Below the pieces are notes generated by a model. The model saw nothing but the letters and a program-made list of their open reading frames with translations. It did no database searches and was not told where the DNA came from. 64,000 bases of DNA. Origin: Desulfobacula toluolica Tol2 (GTDB lineage: Bacteria > Desulfobacterota > Desulfobacteria > Desulfobacterales > Desulfobacteraceae). A program made the translations under genes and the position numbers. Where the stretch lies: assembly GCF_000307105.1 (NCBI RefSeq), contig NC_018645.1:5094001-5158000 (forward strand). The letters run 5' to 3'. Positions 28,411 to 37,229 of the stretch are shown piece after piece. Numbering within the stretch: position 1 is the stretch's first letter; each line of letters opens with the position of its first letter.

Positions 28411-28983
28411 CTACTCATCCTTTAATGCTATGGGTTTGGACAAAACTTCAGACCAGATAACGGCATTTTGCAATGGATCTGATTTAAAACAATACCTGTT
28501 GCGAAAATGGCGCATTGGTTTCCCGGTACACGGCTCTTCTTTCCGGCTCCCTTTACAAGGATCTTCTCTTTGATAGTGTGTGCTTTCGGCAGGGAGGTCT
28601 GTTTTTTCATGCTGTACATCCTTTTGACACCGAATTCTTGTGCCGGGATAGTCTGTTTTTCCAGGTGTCACATATTTATCCACATCTTCTCCGGTAACCT
28701 CCAGGCCGGGATGTGACGTTTGGTCTTCTTCAAGCACATCCCACAGGGTATCCGGTTTTTTGACTGCCTCCTGCTGCTGCTGAGCCTGTTTTTCAAGTTC
28801 CTCAACAAACTCCCGGATCTGATCGCTGATCCGGCCAAGTATGGATGATTTTGTCTTTTTTGCTTTTGGTGTTATTTTCGGTGTAATTTTCTTTTTTTTC
28901 CTGGCTTGAACCTGTTTTAAAATAGACGGCATGATAAAAAAAATAATGAGAAAAATAACGGTGATAATGGAATCAAAATCCAT
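28411..28983 (-). CDS. Small membrane-anchored hypothetical protein
   Basis: A 190-residue protein with one N-terminal membrane helix (IITVIFLIIFFIMPSIL), then a strongly basic linker (ARKKKKITPKITPKAKK) and a helical segment rich in Glu and Gln that could form a coiled coil. The C-terminal half is polar, with several cysteines. No family recognised. It follows floA on the same strand after 90 bases and converges with the Lon-like gene, so it may belong to the NfeD-FloA transcript. Composition is close to the neighbours. Confidence 0.55.
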   Translation of the reverse strand: MDFDSIITVIFLIIFFIMPSILKQVQARKKKKITPKITPKAKKTKSSILGRISDQIREFVEELEKQAQQQQEAVKKPDTLWDVLEEDQTSHPGLEVTGEDVDKYVTPGKTDYPGTRIRCQKDVQHEKTDLPAESTHYQREDPCKGSRKEEPCTGKPMRHFRNRYCFKSDPLQNAVIWSEVLSKPIALKDE

Positions 28984-29073
28984 GGCGCTTATCCTTGCTA
29001 AAAAGAGGGTCTTAAATCCCCTGCTCCAAATTTCAAATTTTAGGGCAGGGGATAAAAGACCGGTATGTTCGGG

Positions 29074-30048
29074 TTATTTTTCAGGTCCTGATTCGGGTGT
29101 TGCGATCTCTTCCCGCATCCGGGTATCTGCGGCAATGTTTTTCATTCTATAATAATCCATAATCCCCAGGTTGCCGCTTCTGAAGGCTTCCGCCATTGCC
29201 AGGGGCACTTGTGCTTCTGCTTCCACAACCTTGGCCCGCATTTCCTGGACCCTGGCTTTCATCTCCTGTTCCTGGGCAAATGCCATGGCACGCTTTTCCT
29301 CGGCTTTTGCCTGGGCGATTTTCTTGTCTGCCTCTGCCCGGTCGGTTTCCAGCTCAGCGCCTATGTTTTTGCCCACATCCACATCCGCAATATCAATGGA
29401 TAAAATTTCATAAGCAGTTCCGGCATCCAGCCCTTTTTTCAACACGGTTTTTGATATGGAATCCGGGTTTTCAAGCACTTCCTTGTGGGTGATGGCAGAT
29501 CCTATGGTGGTGACAATGCCTTCGCCCACCCTTGCCAGAATGGTTTCTTCCCCGGCCCCGCCCACAAGGCGGTCAATATTGGCCCGCACCGTGACTCTTG
29601 AAATGGCTTTCAACTGAATGCCGTCCTTTGCCATGGCAGCCACAAGCGGGGTCTCAATGACTTTCGGATTGACGGACATCTGTACGGCTTCCAGAACATC
29701 CCTGCCTGCCAGATCAATGGCAACTGCCCGGTTAAAGGTCAGTTCGATGTTGGCTTTGTCTGCGGCAATCAGGGCCTGGATTACCCGGCTGACATTTCCG
29801 CCGGCAAGGTAGTGGGACTCAAGACTGTCCGTGGGTATTTCAATGCCGGCTTTGACGGCCATAATTTTGGATTCAACAATCAGCTTTGGCGGAACTTTCC
29901 TGAACCGCATGAAAATGATATTGATTAACCCGACCTTTGCACCGGATACTAATGCCTGGAGCCACAAGGTCAGATATGAAAAAATAAAATAAAACAGTAC
30001 CAGGCCGATAATGCCTGCAAAAATTAACAGAATGTACATAAAATCCAT
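29074..30048 (-). CDS. floA: Flotillin-like protein FloA
   Basis: A 324-residue bacterial flotillin (UPF0365 family), slightly shorter than or equal to the usual length. One N-terminal membrane helix ([21 protein letters not shown]) anchors it. The SPFH region contains [38 protein letters not shown]-like text and [20 protein letters not shown], then [19 protein letters not shown]. The C-terminal coil is [20 protein letters not shown]. Such proteins organise functional membrane microdomains. It is encoded directly after an NfeD protein, the standard bacterial arrangement. GAGGAG lies 8-9 bases before the ATG. Confidence 0.95.
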   Translation of the reverse strand: MDFMYILLIFAGIIGLVLFYFIFSYLTLWLQALVSGAKVGLINIIFMRFRKVPPKLIVESKIMAVKAGIEIPTDSLESHYLAGGNVSRVIQALIAADKANIELTFNRAVAIDLAGRDVLEAVQMSVNPKVIETPLVAAMAKDGIQLKAISRVTVRANIDRLVGGAGEETILARVGEGIVTTIGSAITHKEVLENPDSISKTVLKKGLDAGTAYEILSIDIADVDVGKNIGAELETDRAEADKKIAQAKAEEKRAMAFAQEQEMKARVQEMRAKVVEAEAQVPLAMAEAFRSGNLGIMDYYRMKNIAADTRMREEIATPESGPEK

Positions 30049-30063
30049 TTAAATCATCTCCTC

Positions 30064-30540
30064 TTAGTTGTTTTTTTCAACAATAATACGGTTTCCTGTG
30101 ACACCCGTGACAATAATAGGTGTATCTGCTTCAATATATTCTCCATCAGTCACCACATCCACCCGTTGTGAGTTGATCTCAGCGATTCCTGCCGGGCGAA
30201 GGTCGGTAACGGATTTTCCTTTCATGTGAAGATAGCTTTCAAATTCCTGATTTTGTGACACCACACCGTTTTGTTTTGATAACTCCTGCTTGAGCGCCAG
30301 TGGTGATTTTGCCAGTATTTTCATCCCCAAAACAATTAAAACAGGAATCATGGTGACATCCAGGCCTGTGATGACCATCCCGGCTGTTGTGGATATGGTG
30401 GTAAACACCAGGTACGGGGAATAACAAAACAGACCCAGTGCAATAACGGTTAACAGCCCTAATGAAGGGATGAAAATTTCAGCAATGATGACTAAAATTC
30501 CAAGTATTTGAAGAAGAACAGGTAAAATATAGGGTTTCAT
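30064..30540 (-). CDS. Short NfeD-like membrane protein
   Basis: A 158-residue protein with three or so membrane helices (ILGILVIIAEIFIPSLG, LGLFCYSPYLVFTTI, VTMIPVLIVLG). It ends in a small OB-fold-like domain with KSVTDLRPAGIAEINSQRVDVVTDG and IIVTGVTGNRIIVEK, the C-terminal NfeD signature. It lacks the ClpP-like protease domain of the larger upstream NfeD. The pairing of a long and a short NfeD with a flotillin is common and points to a shared membrane complex. Middle gene of the operon, 15 bases before floA. Confidence 0.85.
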   Translation of the reverse strand: MKPYILPVLLQILGILVIIAEIFIPSLGLLTVIALGLFCYSPYLVFTTISTTAGMVITGLDVTMIPVLIVLGMKILAKSPLALKQELSKQNGVVSQNQEFESYLHMKGKSVTDLRPAGIAEINSQRVDVVTDGEYIEADTPIIVTGVTGNRIIVEKNN

Positions 30541-30556
30541 TCCGCGCCTTTATGTT

Positions 30557-32017
30557 TCAGGAAATTTTGGGTTTAACGATAACACGATTTTGATCTATTT
30601 TGTCAATTATAACCGGAGTGCCCTGGTCAATGAATTCACCCCGGGTTATGGCATCGATTTTTTTGTTGTGGATCAACACCTTGCCTGAAGGGCGAAGAAA
30701 GCTATGGGCTGTTCCCGTATCTCCGGGTTTTATGTTCAAGTCGGTTGTTGCATCCACATGGGAATGCGATAAAGTCTCTTCAAGATAGGGGCCTTTGACT
30801 AATTTTGAAAACAATGGCAAAACAAACCGGATCATGAACAAAGAGATGAAAAAGGCAAACATAAACGAACCCAGCACCAGTGCCAGATTTTTCATCAGCA
30901 GCCTGCCTTCCCAGGGAAATGAAGGGTCGGGAACCACAAATTGCTGAAACGAAAGAACAAGGCCAACCGCAATAACCGCCAGTCCTGAAATTCCCGCAAT
31001 ACCGAATCCCGGAAGAACAAACACCTCCACGCCAAGCAGCAGAACCCCGATGAGCAGGAGTAACAATTCCGTATAGTCTGCAAGGCCGACCAGGTATTGA
31101 TTAAAAAATACCAGCCCAAGGCATGTGATGCCGATAAAACCGGGGATACCGAATCCAGGAGCTTTTATTTCCGTATATATGGCTCCGATTCCTATGAGCA
31201 TCAATACGGGTAAAAACGGCTGCAAAAATCTGACCAGGCTTTCGGACCAGGATTCCTCAATGGTGATAACATCAATTGAATCATACCCGGCAAAAGACAG
31301 GGCTTGTTCGATACTTTTTACGCTTTTTTGGGAAAACCCAAGGCCAAGGGCTTCAACGTCATCCATGGTCAGCAGTTCTCCCTTGGCAACAATGGTCTTT
31401 TTAGACGTGATCTTTTTTTTCTGTTTTTCGGTCAGGTCGTCATATGCTTTTTTATCCATGAATTTTTTTTGACCGTCAATCTCCACCTGGTAGACTTCCA
31501 TATCAATTGTGACCATGGACTCTGCCAGTACCACGGGGTAATTGTTTTTCTTTGCAAGGGCACGAAATCTTGCCCGCAGAACGGTCTGAATTTTTTCCCC
31601 GGCCATTTTCTGACCTTCCTGGGTCTGGATGATGGGAGCGCAATCCCCGATGATGGTGTGATTTTTCATGAACAAAAGATTTGAAGACAGTGCAATCAGG
31701 GCCCCTGCGGAAATAGCTCTTTTTTCCACAAATGCAATGGTTTTTCCCTTGGGCACATTGGAAATTGTGTCCACAATCTCAAGGGCTGCATCCACCCTGC
31801 CGCCGAATGTATCCAGTTTAAACACAAAAACAGCGTCTGTTTCGTCCTTGATCTCTTCCAAAGCTCTTTTGACATAGGCGGCCATGCCGGGTTCCACTGT
31901 GCCGGAAACAGGAATGACATATACTTTTTGCTTTTTTGAGGAAGCATACAATGTGTTTGTACAAAAAAACATACAAAAACAAACCAGGATATATATCAGA
32001 TATTTTTTTTGCTTCAT
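30557..32017 (-). CDS. NfeD family ClpP-like membrane serine protease
   Basis: A 486-residue long-form NfeD. After a signal sequence (YLIYILVCFCMFFCTNTLYA) comes a ClpP-like domain with DTFGGRVDAALEIVDTI and RAISAGALIALSSN. Ser near residue 103 is the expected nucleophile and a downstream lysine would complete the Ser-Lys dyad known from the archaeal homologue PH1510-N. Four or five membrane helices follow, then an OB-fold NfeD domain with GDTGTAHSFLRPSGKVLIHN. Homologues cleave stomatin-like proteins, so the FloA two genes downstream is the natural partner. First gene of the floA operon. Confidence 0.92.
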   Translation of the reverse strand: MKQKKYLIYILVCFCMFFCTNTLYASSKKQKVYVIPVSGTVEPGMAAYVKRALEEIKDETDAVFVFKLDTFGGRVDAALEIVDTISNVPKGKTIAFVEKRAISAGALIALSSNLLFMKNHTIIGDCAPIIQTQEGQKMAGEKIQTVLRARFRALAKKNNYPVVLAESMVTIDMEVYQVEIDGQKKFMDKKAYDDLTEKQKKKITSKKTIVAKGELLTMDDVEALGLGFSQKSVKSIEQALSFAGYDSIDVITIEESWSESLVRFLQPFLPVLMLIGIGAIYTEIKAPGFGIPGFIGITCLGLVFFNQYLVGLADYTELLLLLIGVLLLGVEVFVLPGFGIAGISGLAVIAVGLVLSFQQFVVPDPSFPWEGRLLMKNLALVLGSFMFAFFISLFMIRFVLPLFSKLVKGPYLEETLSHSHVDATTDLNIKPGDTGTAHSFLRPSGKVLIHNKKIDAITRGEFIDQGTPVIIDKIDQNRVIVKPKIS

Positions 32018-32094
32018 TTAAACGTTTCTCATTGAATGATGGATTATCTTAATTACACGATAGATAATTTTCTCTTTAAGGTCAAGGCGCTTTT

Positions 32095-32125
32095 GAGTAA
32101 CTGCCACGGCCAGACCTGCAAAAAG
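32095..32125 (-). repeat. Dispersed repeat, copy C (partial)
   Basis: A shorter, diverged copy of the dispersed repeat. On the minus strand it reads CAGGTCTGGCCGTGGCAGTT, against CTGCCCGTGGCAGTT in the other two copies. It lies just downstream of the YhbP-like gene and upstream of the NfeD gene. Confidence 0.4.
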
Positions 32126-32127
32126 AG

Positions 32128-32613
32128 TCAGGTGATGTTGTTTAAATTGATTTGGGATCTTTTGCCGGTTGCCTTGGAATTGTCAGATAAAAAGATTTTA
32201 TCCGGATGAAAACAATAGAGCTGTGATTTGAATTTTTCTAAAAAAAAGCGGTTGTTTTTAACAATTTGAGGGCCGAATATTTTTTCCAGGAAATTAAACT
32301 TGGCCACATATTTTTTAACAATTACAAGATATCTGGTCTTTTTTGATACTTTTTCAAGTTTTCCAGACATCTGGAATCCAAAAATTTCATCCATCCGGTC
32401 TGCATCCTGGAAAATAGACGCAGAAATATTTTTTTGATCTTTTGCGTATTGTATGTGCCGGGAATTTTCATTGGAAAAAAAATAAAACCCGTTGTCATGA
32501 AACACAAAATACACAGGGGATGACCACGGGATATCCTTATCTGAAACCGCAAGAGTCATGACCCTTGTTTCGTTGATCAGCCGACTTGTTTTGTTTTGAA
32601 TTTCTTTGTCCAT
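32128..32613 (-). CDS. Pyridoxamine-phosphate-oxidase-like (YhbP/UPF0306) protein
   Basis: A 161-residue split-barrel flavin-binding-like protein. TRVMTLAVSDKDIPWSSPVYFVF and FYFFSNENSRHIQYAKDQKN are typical of the YhbP/UPF0306 branch, followed by the DRMDEIFGFQMSGKLEKVSK strand pair. The biochemical role of the family is not established. It probably binds FMN or a related cofactor. Single gene, on the same strand as the NfeD operon but 110 bases upstream of it. Confidence 0.8.
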   Translation of the reverse strand: MDKEIQNKTSRLINETRVMTLAVSDKDIPWSSPVYFVFHDNGFYFFSNENSRHIQYAKDQKNISASIFQDADRMDEIFGFQMSGKLEKVSKKTRYLVIVKKYVAKFNFLEKIFGPQIVKNNRFFLEKFKSQLYCFHPDKIFLSDNSKATGKRSQINLNNIT

Positions 32614-33142
32614 ATGTTGAATACTTATGTCATATTTTAAGTGTTTGGGCCAGATTTTTCCTGAACAATTTGTAAGACTGCCGGGGATTGTGTGTCAGTC
32701 TATGCTGTTCTGCAAAGGTTGAAAAACGAATATCTTTTTTTTCGGATCGGTTCAACGGTTGTGTGGTTTCCTTTTTTGGGATGGTTTGGATTTTTTATAA
32801 TTTCATTAAGTTTTATTAAAATTAGGGCTAAACTTAACGGGATTTTTTTGAGAGAAGCAAACCCAAACTTACTAAAACGGTCAAAAGACTTTAGAAACAG
32901 TACTCTTGACGGACTTTAAACCCGTTAACTTTTATGTAAAAGTTAATGGGTAAGATAAACTGCTCAAAAAACAATTTTTTATTTAATGAGTTGAATTTTT
33001 GAAGCATAAAGTATATCGATGGTTTGAAAACTATTTGAATTACTAAAAGCCACTATTCAAATTAGAATTTGAATTATTTTTCAGTCAAACGATTTTGTGA
33101 ATACTTTCAATAATTGGATCTTGTAACTTGAAAGGGTAGTAT
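32614..33142. other. AT-rich gap upstream of the phosphoesterase-NTPase gene
   Basis: No supported gene. A 75-codon plus-strand frame (32692-32919) has a hydrophobic middle but no ribosome site and no recognisable family. The composition changes here from moderate GC to very AT-rich, marking the start of the accessory patch. The main element is the hairpin repeat at 32915-32948. The stretch 33000-33142 probably holds the promoter of the next gene, with no clear -35/-10 pair. Confidence 0.45.
32915..32950 (+). repeat. Hairpin repeat, copy 1
   Basis: Arms CCCGTTAACTTTT (32921-32933) and AAAAGTTAATGGG (32938-32950) form a 13-bp stem (one G-U) with a 4-base loop. The stretch 32915-32948 matches 36243-36276 on the other side of the phosphoesterase-NTPase gene except for the loop. 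Confidence 0.75.
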
Positions 33143-36100
33143 ATGAGAATATTACATCTGTCAGATCTTCATTTTGGAAATAAATATAAAGAAAATATAA
33201 ATAGAATGTTTCCTTCTTTTCTTAAAACTATCAAAAAAATTAACAATGATAAAAAAATAGATCTTATAGTATTTACGGGAGATTTAGTTTGGAATGGAAA
33301 CTCAATTGATACATTTTATGAAGTGAATAAAAAATTCATTGAGCCTACTATAAATGAAATTTCTATAGGAAAGGATCAGTTTATTTTATGTTCTGGTAAT
33401 CATGATATGTCTGATAATAAAGAACTCCTTGCGATTACTGAATATATTGACAAATTAAAAAATGATGATGAACTGAATCATTTTTTTGAAAATGAGGATC
33501 AGCAGTTCAATCTAAGCTACGAGAAGTCCGATAATTACTTTAAGTTTGTTAAACAATACTATCATAAGGATAACATTCAAAGGTTATTTCATACATTTGA
33601 AAGGGAAATCCGAGATCAAAAAATTGGTATAGTCTCATTTCATACTCCTTGGAGATCGTTCCTTGGAGATCATTCTGGATGTTTATTAATTCCAACTCAA
33701 GCTATATATAATGCATATAATGCAATCCCAAAATGTGATTTATATATTTCATTGATGCACCATCCTTTAAACGATCTGAAAAAATTTAATATTGGTAGTA
33801 TTGAGGATATTCTTTTTGAAAAATTTCATATAAATTTTTCAGGACACTATCATAAAAAAAGACAAGGGGTTGTTTTTACATCTGATATCGGAATGCTTTC
33901 AGTTTCTTCTATGGCTTCAATGTCTGGTAATGATGGTAGTATGATAGGCTTTTCTGTTACAGATATTGATATAGATACCTTTGAAATCGACATATCAAAT
34001 TATACATATATTCAGCATGATAATGTTTTCCCTAAATCTTCATCAATAAATCATAAATTACCTATGAATGAAGAAAAATTAGCCCAAGTAAATATTCTTA
34101 AAAGATTGAAAGAGCTTAAAGATGATGTATCGCAGGATGCCAACGCATTACTTATAAATTATGACGATGCTGGAAATAGAACATTTGTTGAACAATTTAA
34201 TGAGCCAACACTAAAAGAAAAATCTCATTACGAATCAATGGAAGCTCAAAACACTTTAAAAAAAGGCAATATATTTAATATAGGTCAGCTATTTAATAAA
34301 AATTATATCATATATGGTAAAGATAAATATGGAAAAACAAGCTTATTAAGGAAACTGCAATTAGATCTTCTTGAAGACTTCAAAAAGTTAAAAACAATTC
34401 CTATTTATATAGATTTCAAAAATATAGATAGGCTTGATGCTGTATCTTTACAAAAAGAAATCAGACGCATTTTCCATTTGCCAAGTGCAAAAGCTGCTTC
34501 GTTGATTTCAGATAGTGAGTTCCAATTTTTGATTGATAATTATAATTCAGAAATACCACGGCATGATGTCATTTTAAATAACCTTACTAAGGAGGTTAAA
34601 AATTTTGTTGTAACCTTAACTTCTGAAGAAACTCAAGAAAGCTACATTAGCCAAACAAAAATAAATCAAGTTCAGATAAAGAAATTGTTTATTCATCCAA
34701 TTACAAGGAAGAATATCAGAACTCATACATCAAAATTTCTTGCAGATTATGATTCAGAACTGAAACAAGAAATTATTCAAAAAATAGTAACAATATTTAA
34801 TCAAATGAATATACCATTTAATTATTGGTATTTATCTTTATTCTTGTGGATTTATAAAAAAGAAAAAAACATCAGCATTACCGATAACGTAGAAATGCTG
34901 ATATTATATATTGATAAGCTATTAGAGCGTGAACAAATAGCACAAATGAACAAAAATATTGATTATGATTTATTCAAAAAACTTTTAGGAGAGTTATCTC
35001 ATGCTTTTTTATCAAAACATTCTCCTGAAAATTATTCGATGTCATATGCTGAACTTGTTCTTTTTGTTTCAAGATTCAAAGACAGAGAAATTAGGTTTGT
35101 TACTGATGTGGAAGAAATCATACTATATTTGCTCGACAAGGGCATATTAAAGAAAGAGGGGTATAGTGGACGTTATAGTTTTCGGTTAAATGGTGTTATG
35201 GAATATTTCACTGCTGTTTATATGACAGATAACAGTAACTTTGTGGATAAAATTCTTAATGATGATCAATATTTTTTAAGATATGCTAATGAAATTGAAA
35301 TTTATGCTGGTTTGAATCGAAAAAATAGTGAACTTTTGAACAAACTTCATAAAAAAACAAAAAATGCATTTAAAGAATTGAACAAAAAGTATAAAGAGAA
35401 TCCAGATAAAATTTTATTTGATAAAATTAAGCATTATAGAGAATTAGCAAAGTCAATTTCTAATTTAGACGTTAAAGAGCAAATACCTATCGAATCCGAC
35501 AAACAGGATGATATGCTTGATGAGGTTGGACCCGTTCAAGGGTTTAGTGAAGGGGTAAAAGTAAAGGAACCTATTGATTTAACAGGAGGTTATACTTTAA
35601 ATCAACTATGGAAACACATTTTTATTTTAGCTAGGGCGTTTAGAAGTTTGACTCTAATAAACGATTCCAACCAAATGAACAAATCTTTTGAATTAATAGT
35701 TGAATCATATATAAATATCGGATTTGAATTCATAGAAGAAATTGATTTTGTTAAAGAAAAATCAGAAAAAGATATTGAGAAAAAATTAATTAGCGTGTTA
35801 ACCAGTTTTATACCATTAATAACTCAATTAAATTTGTCCAGCGCGGTTTTACATAAAAATTTAACAAGATTTATTGAAGAAAAGATCACAGAACTTGAAC
35901 AGGACGTAAACAACAACCAATACAAATTAATGCTGTTTTATTTTATGTTATTAGATGCAAATATTGATTCAAATAAAAAAACAATAGAGAGTGTTACAAG
36001 AAACATTACATTGATGTCTCTAAAAAATACTATTGTTATTAAGCTGTTATATTATCTTCTTTTTAAATTAAACGGCAATAAACCATTAGAAAAATTTTTA

Positions 36101-36202
36101 AAAAACAAAATTGTGAAATTGCAACTTGAGCTTACACCTGATGCTAAGAAAAATACAATAATCAATAACGTAGATAAAAAATTATTATTGAATCGTTTGT
36201 AA
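33143..36202 (+). CDS. Calcineurin-like phosphoesterase fused to a STAND-like P-loop NTPase
   Basis: A 1019-residue fusion. The N-terminal 260 residues are a metallophosphoesterase with all metal ligands visible: SDLHFG (D8, H10), FTGDLV (D47), SGNHDMSD (N86, H87), LMHHPLND (H206) and SGHYHKK (H235, H237). A linker follows, then a P-loop IIYGKDKYGKTSLLRKLQ near residue 392 and IYIDFKNIDR, resembling STAND/NACHT-like NTPases. The remaining 500 residues are predicted mostly helical, suited to target sensing. Nuclease or phosphodiesterase effector plus STAND switch is an arrangement predicted in bacterial conflict systems, so phage defence is a reasonable hypothesis. The gene is much AT-richer than its neighbours and is bracketed by a hairpin repeat, pointing to transfer. 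Homologues not identified here. Confidence 0.8.
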   Translation: MRILHLSDLHFGNKYKENINRMFPSFLKTIKKINNDKKIDLIVFTGDLVWNGNSIDTFYEVNKKFIEPTINEISIGKDQFILCSGNHDMSDNKELLAITEYIDKLKNDDELNHFFENEDQQFNLSYEKSDNYFKFVKQYYHKDNIQRLFHTFEREIRDQKIGIVSFHTPWRSFLGDHSGCLLIPTQAIYNAYNAIPKCDLYISLMHHPLNDLKKFNIGSIEDILFEKFHINFSGHYHKKRQGVVFTSDIGMLSVSSMASMSGNDGSMIGFSVTDIDIDTFEIDISNYTYIQHDNVFPKSSSINHKLPMNEEKLAQVNILKRLKELKDDVSQDANALLINYDDAGNRTFVEQFNEPTLKEKSHYESMEAQNTLKKGNIFNIGQLFNKNYIIYGKDKYGKTSLLRKLQLDLLEDFKKLKTIPIYIDFKNIDRLDAVSLQKEIRRIFHLPSAKAASLISDSEFQFLIDNYNSEIPRHDVILNNLTKEVKNFVVTLTSEETQESYISQTKINQVQIKKLFIHPITRKNIRTHTSKFLADYDSELKQEIIQKIVTIFNQMNIPFNYWYLSLFLWIYKKEKNISITDNVEMLILYIDKLLEREQIAQMNKNIDYDLFKKLLGELSHAFLSKHSPENYSMSYAELVLFVSRFKDREIRFVTDVEEIILYLLDKGILKKEGYSGRYSFRLNGVMEYFTAVYMTDNSNFVDKILNDDQYFLRYANEIEIYAGLNRKNSELLNKLHKKTKNAFKELNKKYKENPDKILFDKIKHYRELAKSISNLDVKEQIPIESDKQDDMLDEVGPVQGFSEGVKVKEPIDLTGGYTLNQLWKHIFILARAFRSLTLINDSNQMNKSFELIVESYINIGFEFIEEIDFVKEKSEKDIEKKLISVLTSFIPLITQLNLSSAVLHKNLTRFIEEKITELEQDVNNNQYKLMLFYFMLLDANIDSNKKTIESVTRNITLMSLKNTIVIKLLYYLLFKLNGNKPLEKFLKNKIVKLQLELTPDAKKNTIINNVDKKLLLNRL

Positions 36203-36215
36203 TTTTTCCAGAAGA

Positions 36216-36246
36216 CTCAAGGATAATAATATCCTTGAATTTTTTA
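36216..36246 (+). terminator. Rho-independent terminator
   Basis: Stem TCAAGGATA (36217-36225) with TATCCTTGA (36230-36238), a 4-base loop, then a run of seven T's, 14 bases after the phosphoesterase-NTPase stop codon. Confidence 0.8.
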
Positions 36247-36276
36247 AACCCGTTAACTTTTTACCAAAAGTTAATG
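36243..36276 (+). repeat. Hairpin repeat, copy 2
   Basis: The same 34-base unit as copy 1, in the same orientation: a TTTAAACCCGTTAACTTTT arm, loop TACC in place of ATGT, then AAAAGTTAATG. It overlaps the T-tract of the terminator. A related, less perfect hairpin (AATATTAACTTT with AAAGTCAATATT) lies at 36313-36342, and GCTAAAAG with CTTTTAGC at 36353-36383. Confidence 0.75.
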
Positions 36277-36442
36277 ACTTTCAATTATTTTACCATTGTG
36301 CCACCTGTAATGAATATTAACTTTGTGCAAAAAGTCAATATTTGTGAAAACAGCTAAAAGCCTTTAATCACAAGCCTTTTAGCATTTTTAAAGTTTTTTT
36401 AGTTATTCCCTGGTTTTAATCTTAAATTTTATATTCACCCAA

Positions 36443-36573
36443 CAATACCTTCGCCAATTTTGTTTCAAGCCAAATCATAGTCCATATAATGTGCCTATGT
36501 TAGGCTTGATAGACAATATATTGCGTGTCAAATTATGATTTGAAAATCCGTTTTGAATTTGGCGAAGGTATTG
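36443..36573. mobile_element. MITE-like palindromic element with target duplication
   Basis: A 131-bp stretch with long imperfect terminal inverted repeats. Both ends read CAATACCTTCGCCAA inward, and similarity continues for about 40 bases through a CAAATCATA block. The 5-bp CCCAA stands immediately outside each end (36438-36442 and 36574-36578). It has no coding capacity. This is the form of a small non-autonomous transposon mobilised by a transposase encoded elsewhere. No autonomous relative is in the window; the IS66 ends are different. Confidence 0.7.
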
Positions 36574-36618
36574 CCCAAGGGTTGCCATTTTAAATACATT
36601 GAAAACAGCCCCCCCGGA

Positions 36619-37035
36619 TTAAAGATGAAAGCCAGCAGATGTCTCAAGGGCTAATTCCGGTGTGCCAAAAAATGCTCCATTTGGAAATACGGACGTTTCA
36701 TAGTTGTTATGGGCATAACTGTAAAAGGCCAATCCCCATTTATCTTCATCACCATAATACCGAAGCCTGAAAAGATGAATTGGCGTGTTTCTCATACGTT
36801 CGATATGCTCTTCCCTTGTTTCTGGAAAATCTGTAGGCCATTTTTCAGTAACATCTGGTTCGGTATAAGCGTCGACATAACAAAATTTATCACGGAACCG
36901 AATATCAAGCTTTGTATATCGACCAGACAGATTAGCATCCGCATATTTTAAAATACGTTTTTGTGTCTGACTTTTTACTTTATCATTAATTTTAACGCCC
37001 CCACTATCTGGGTCTTTTTGCCAAGTGTCTGACAT
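36619..37035 (-). CDS. Conserved small hypothetical protein
   Basis: A 138-residue soluble protein with no signal or membrane segment. It reads SGRYTKLDIRFRDKFCYVDA, then a TREEHIERMRNTPIHLFRLR segment, then WGLAFYSYAHNNYETSVFPN and FFGTPELALE. It has the look of a conserved family of about 135-140 residues found scattered in bacterial genomes, but no function is known to me. The ATG at 37035 is preferred to the one at 37044 because AAGGAG is ten bases from the former and only one from the latter. It lies in the accessory patch beside the MITE-like element. Confidence 0.65.
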   Translation of the reverse strand: MSDTWQKDPDSGGVKINDKVKSQTQKRILKYADANLSGRYTKLDIRFRDKFCYVDAYTEPDVTEKWPTDFPETREEHIERMRNTPIHLFRLRYYGDEDKWGLAFYSYAHNNYETSVFPNGAFFGTPELALETSAGFHL

Positions 37036-37229
37036 GTACAACATTCTCCTTGTTATTATTACGGCTGTGTCTCAGTCCGGTAAACAATCTCTAAAAGATT
37101 AGATAAAATGGAACTCTATCTAAAAAGGGTTATCATATCAACCTTAAAGGCAATTATGGGACTCATACCCTAAGGCAGTGAACGACGTAAGTTCATGGCA
37201 AAAGCGGTTCGCTTTATGAGAAAAAGCAT

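Noticed and set aside
32692-32919. 75-codon hydrophobic plus-strand frame
   Set aside because: It lacks a ribosome site, and its composition is explained by T-rich DNA.
32915-36383. Possible CRISPR array because of recurring TTAACTTTT/AAAAGTTAA units
   Set aside because: Only two to three hairpin copies, spaced kilobases apart, with no spacer periodicity and no cas genes.
37045-37229. Possible tRNA or small RNA between the small hypothetical gene and glnE
   Set aside because: No cloverleaf or TPsiC-type GTTCGAATCC motif could be made; nothing supported remains in this gap.
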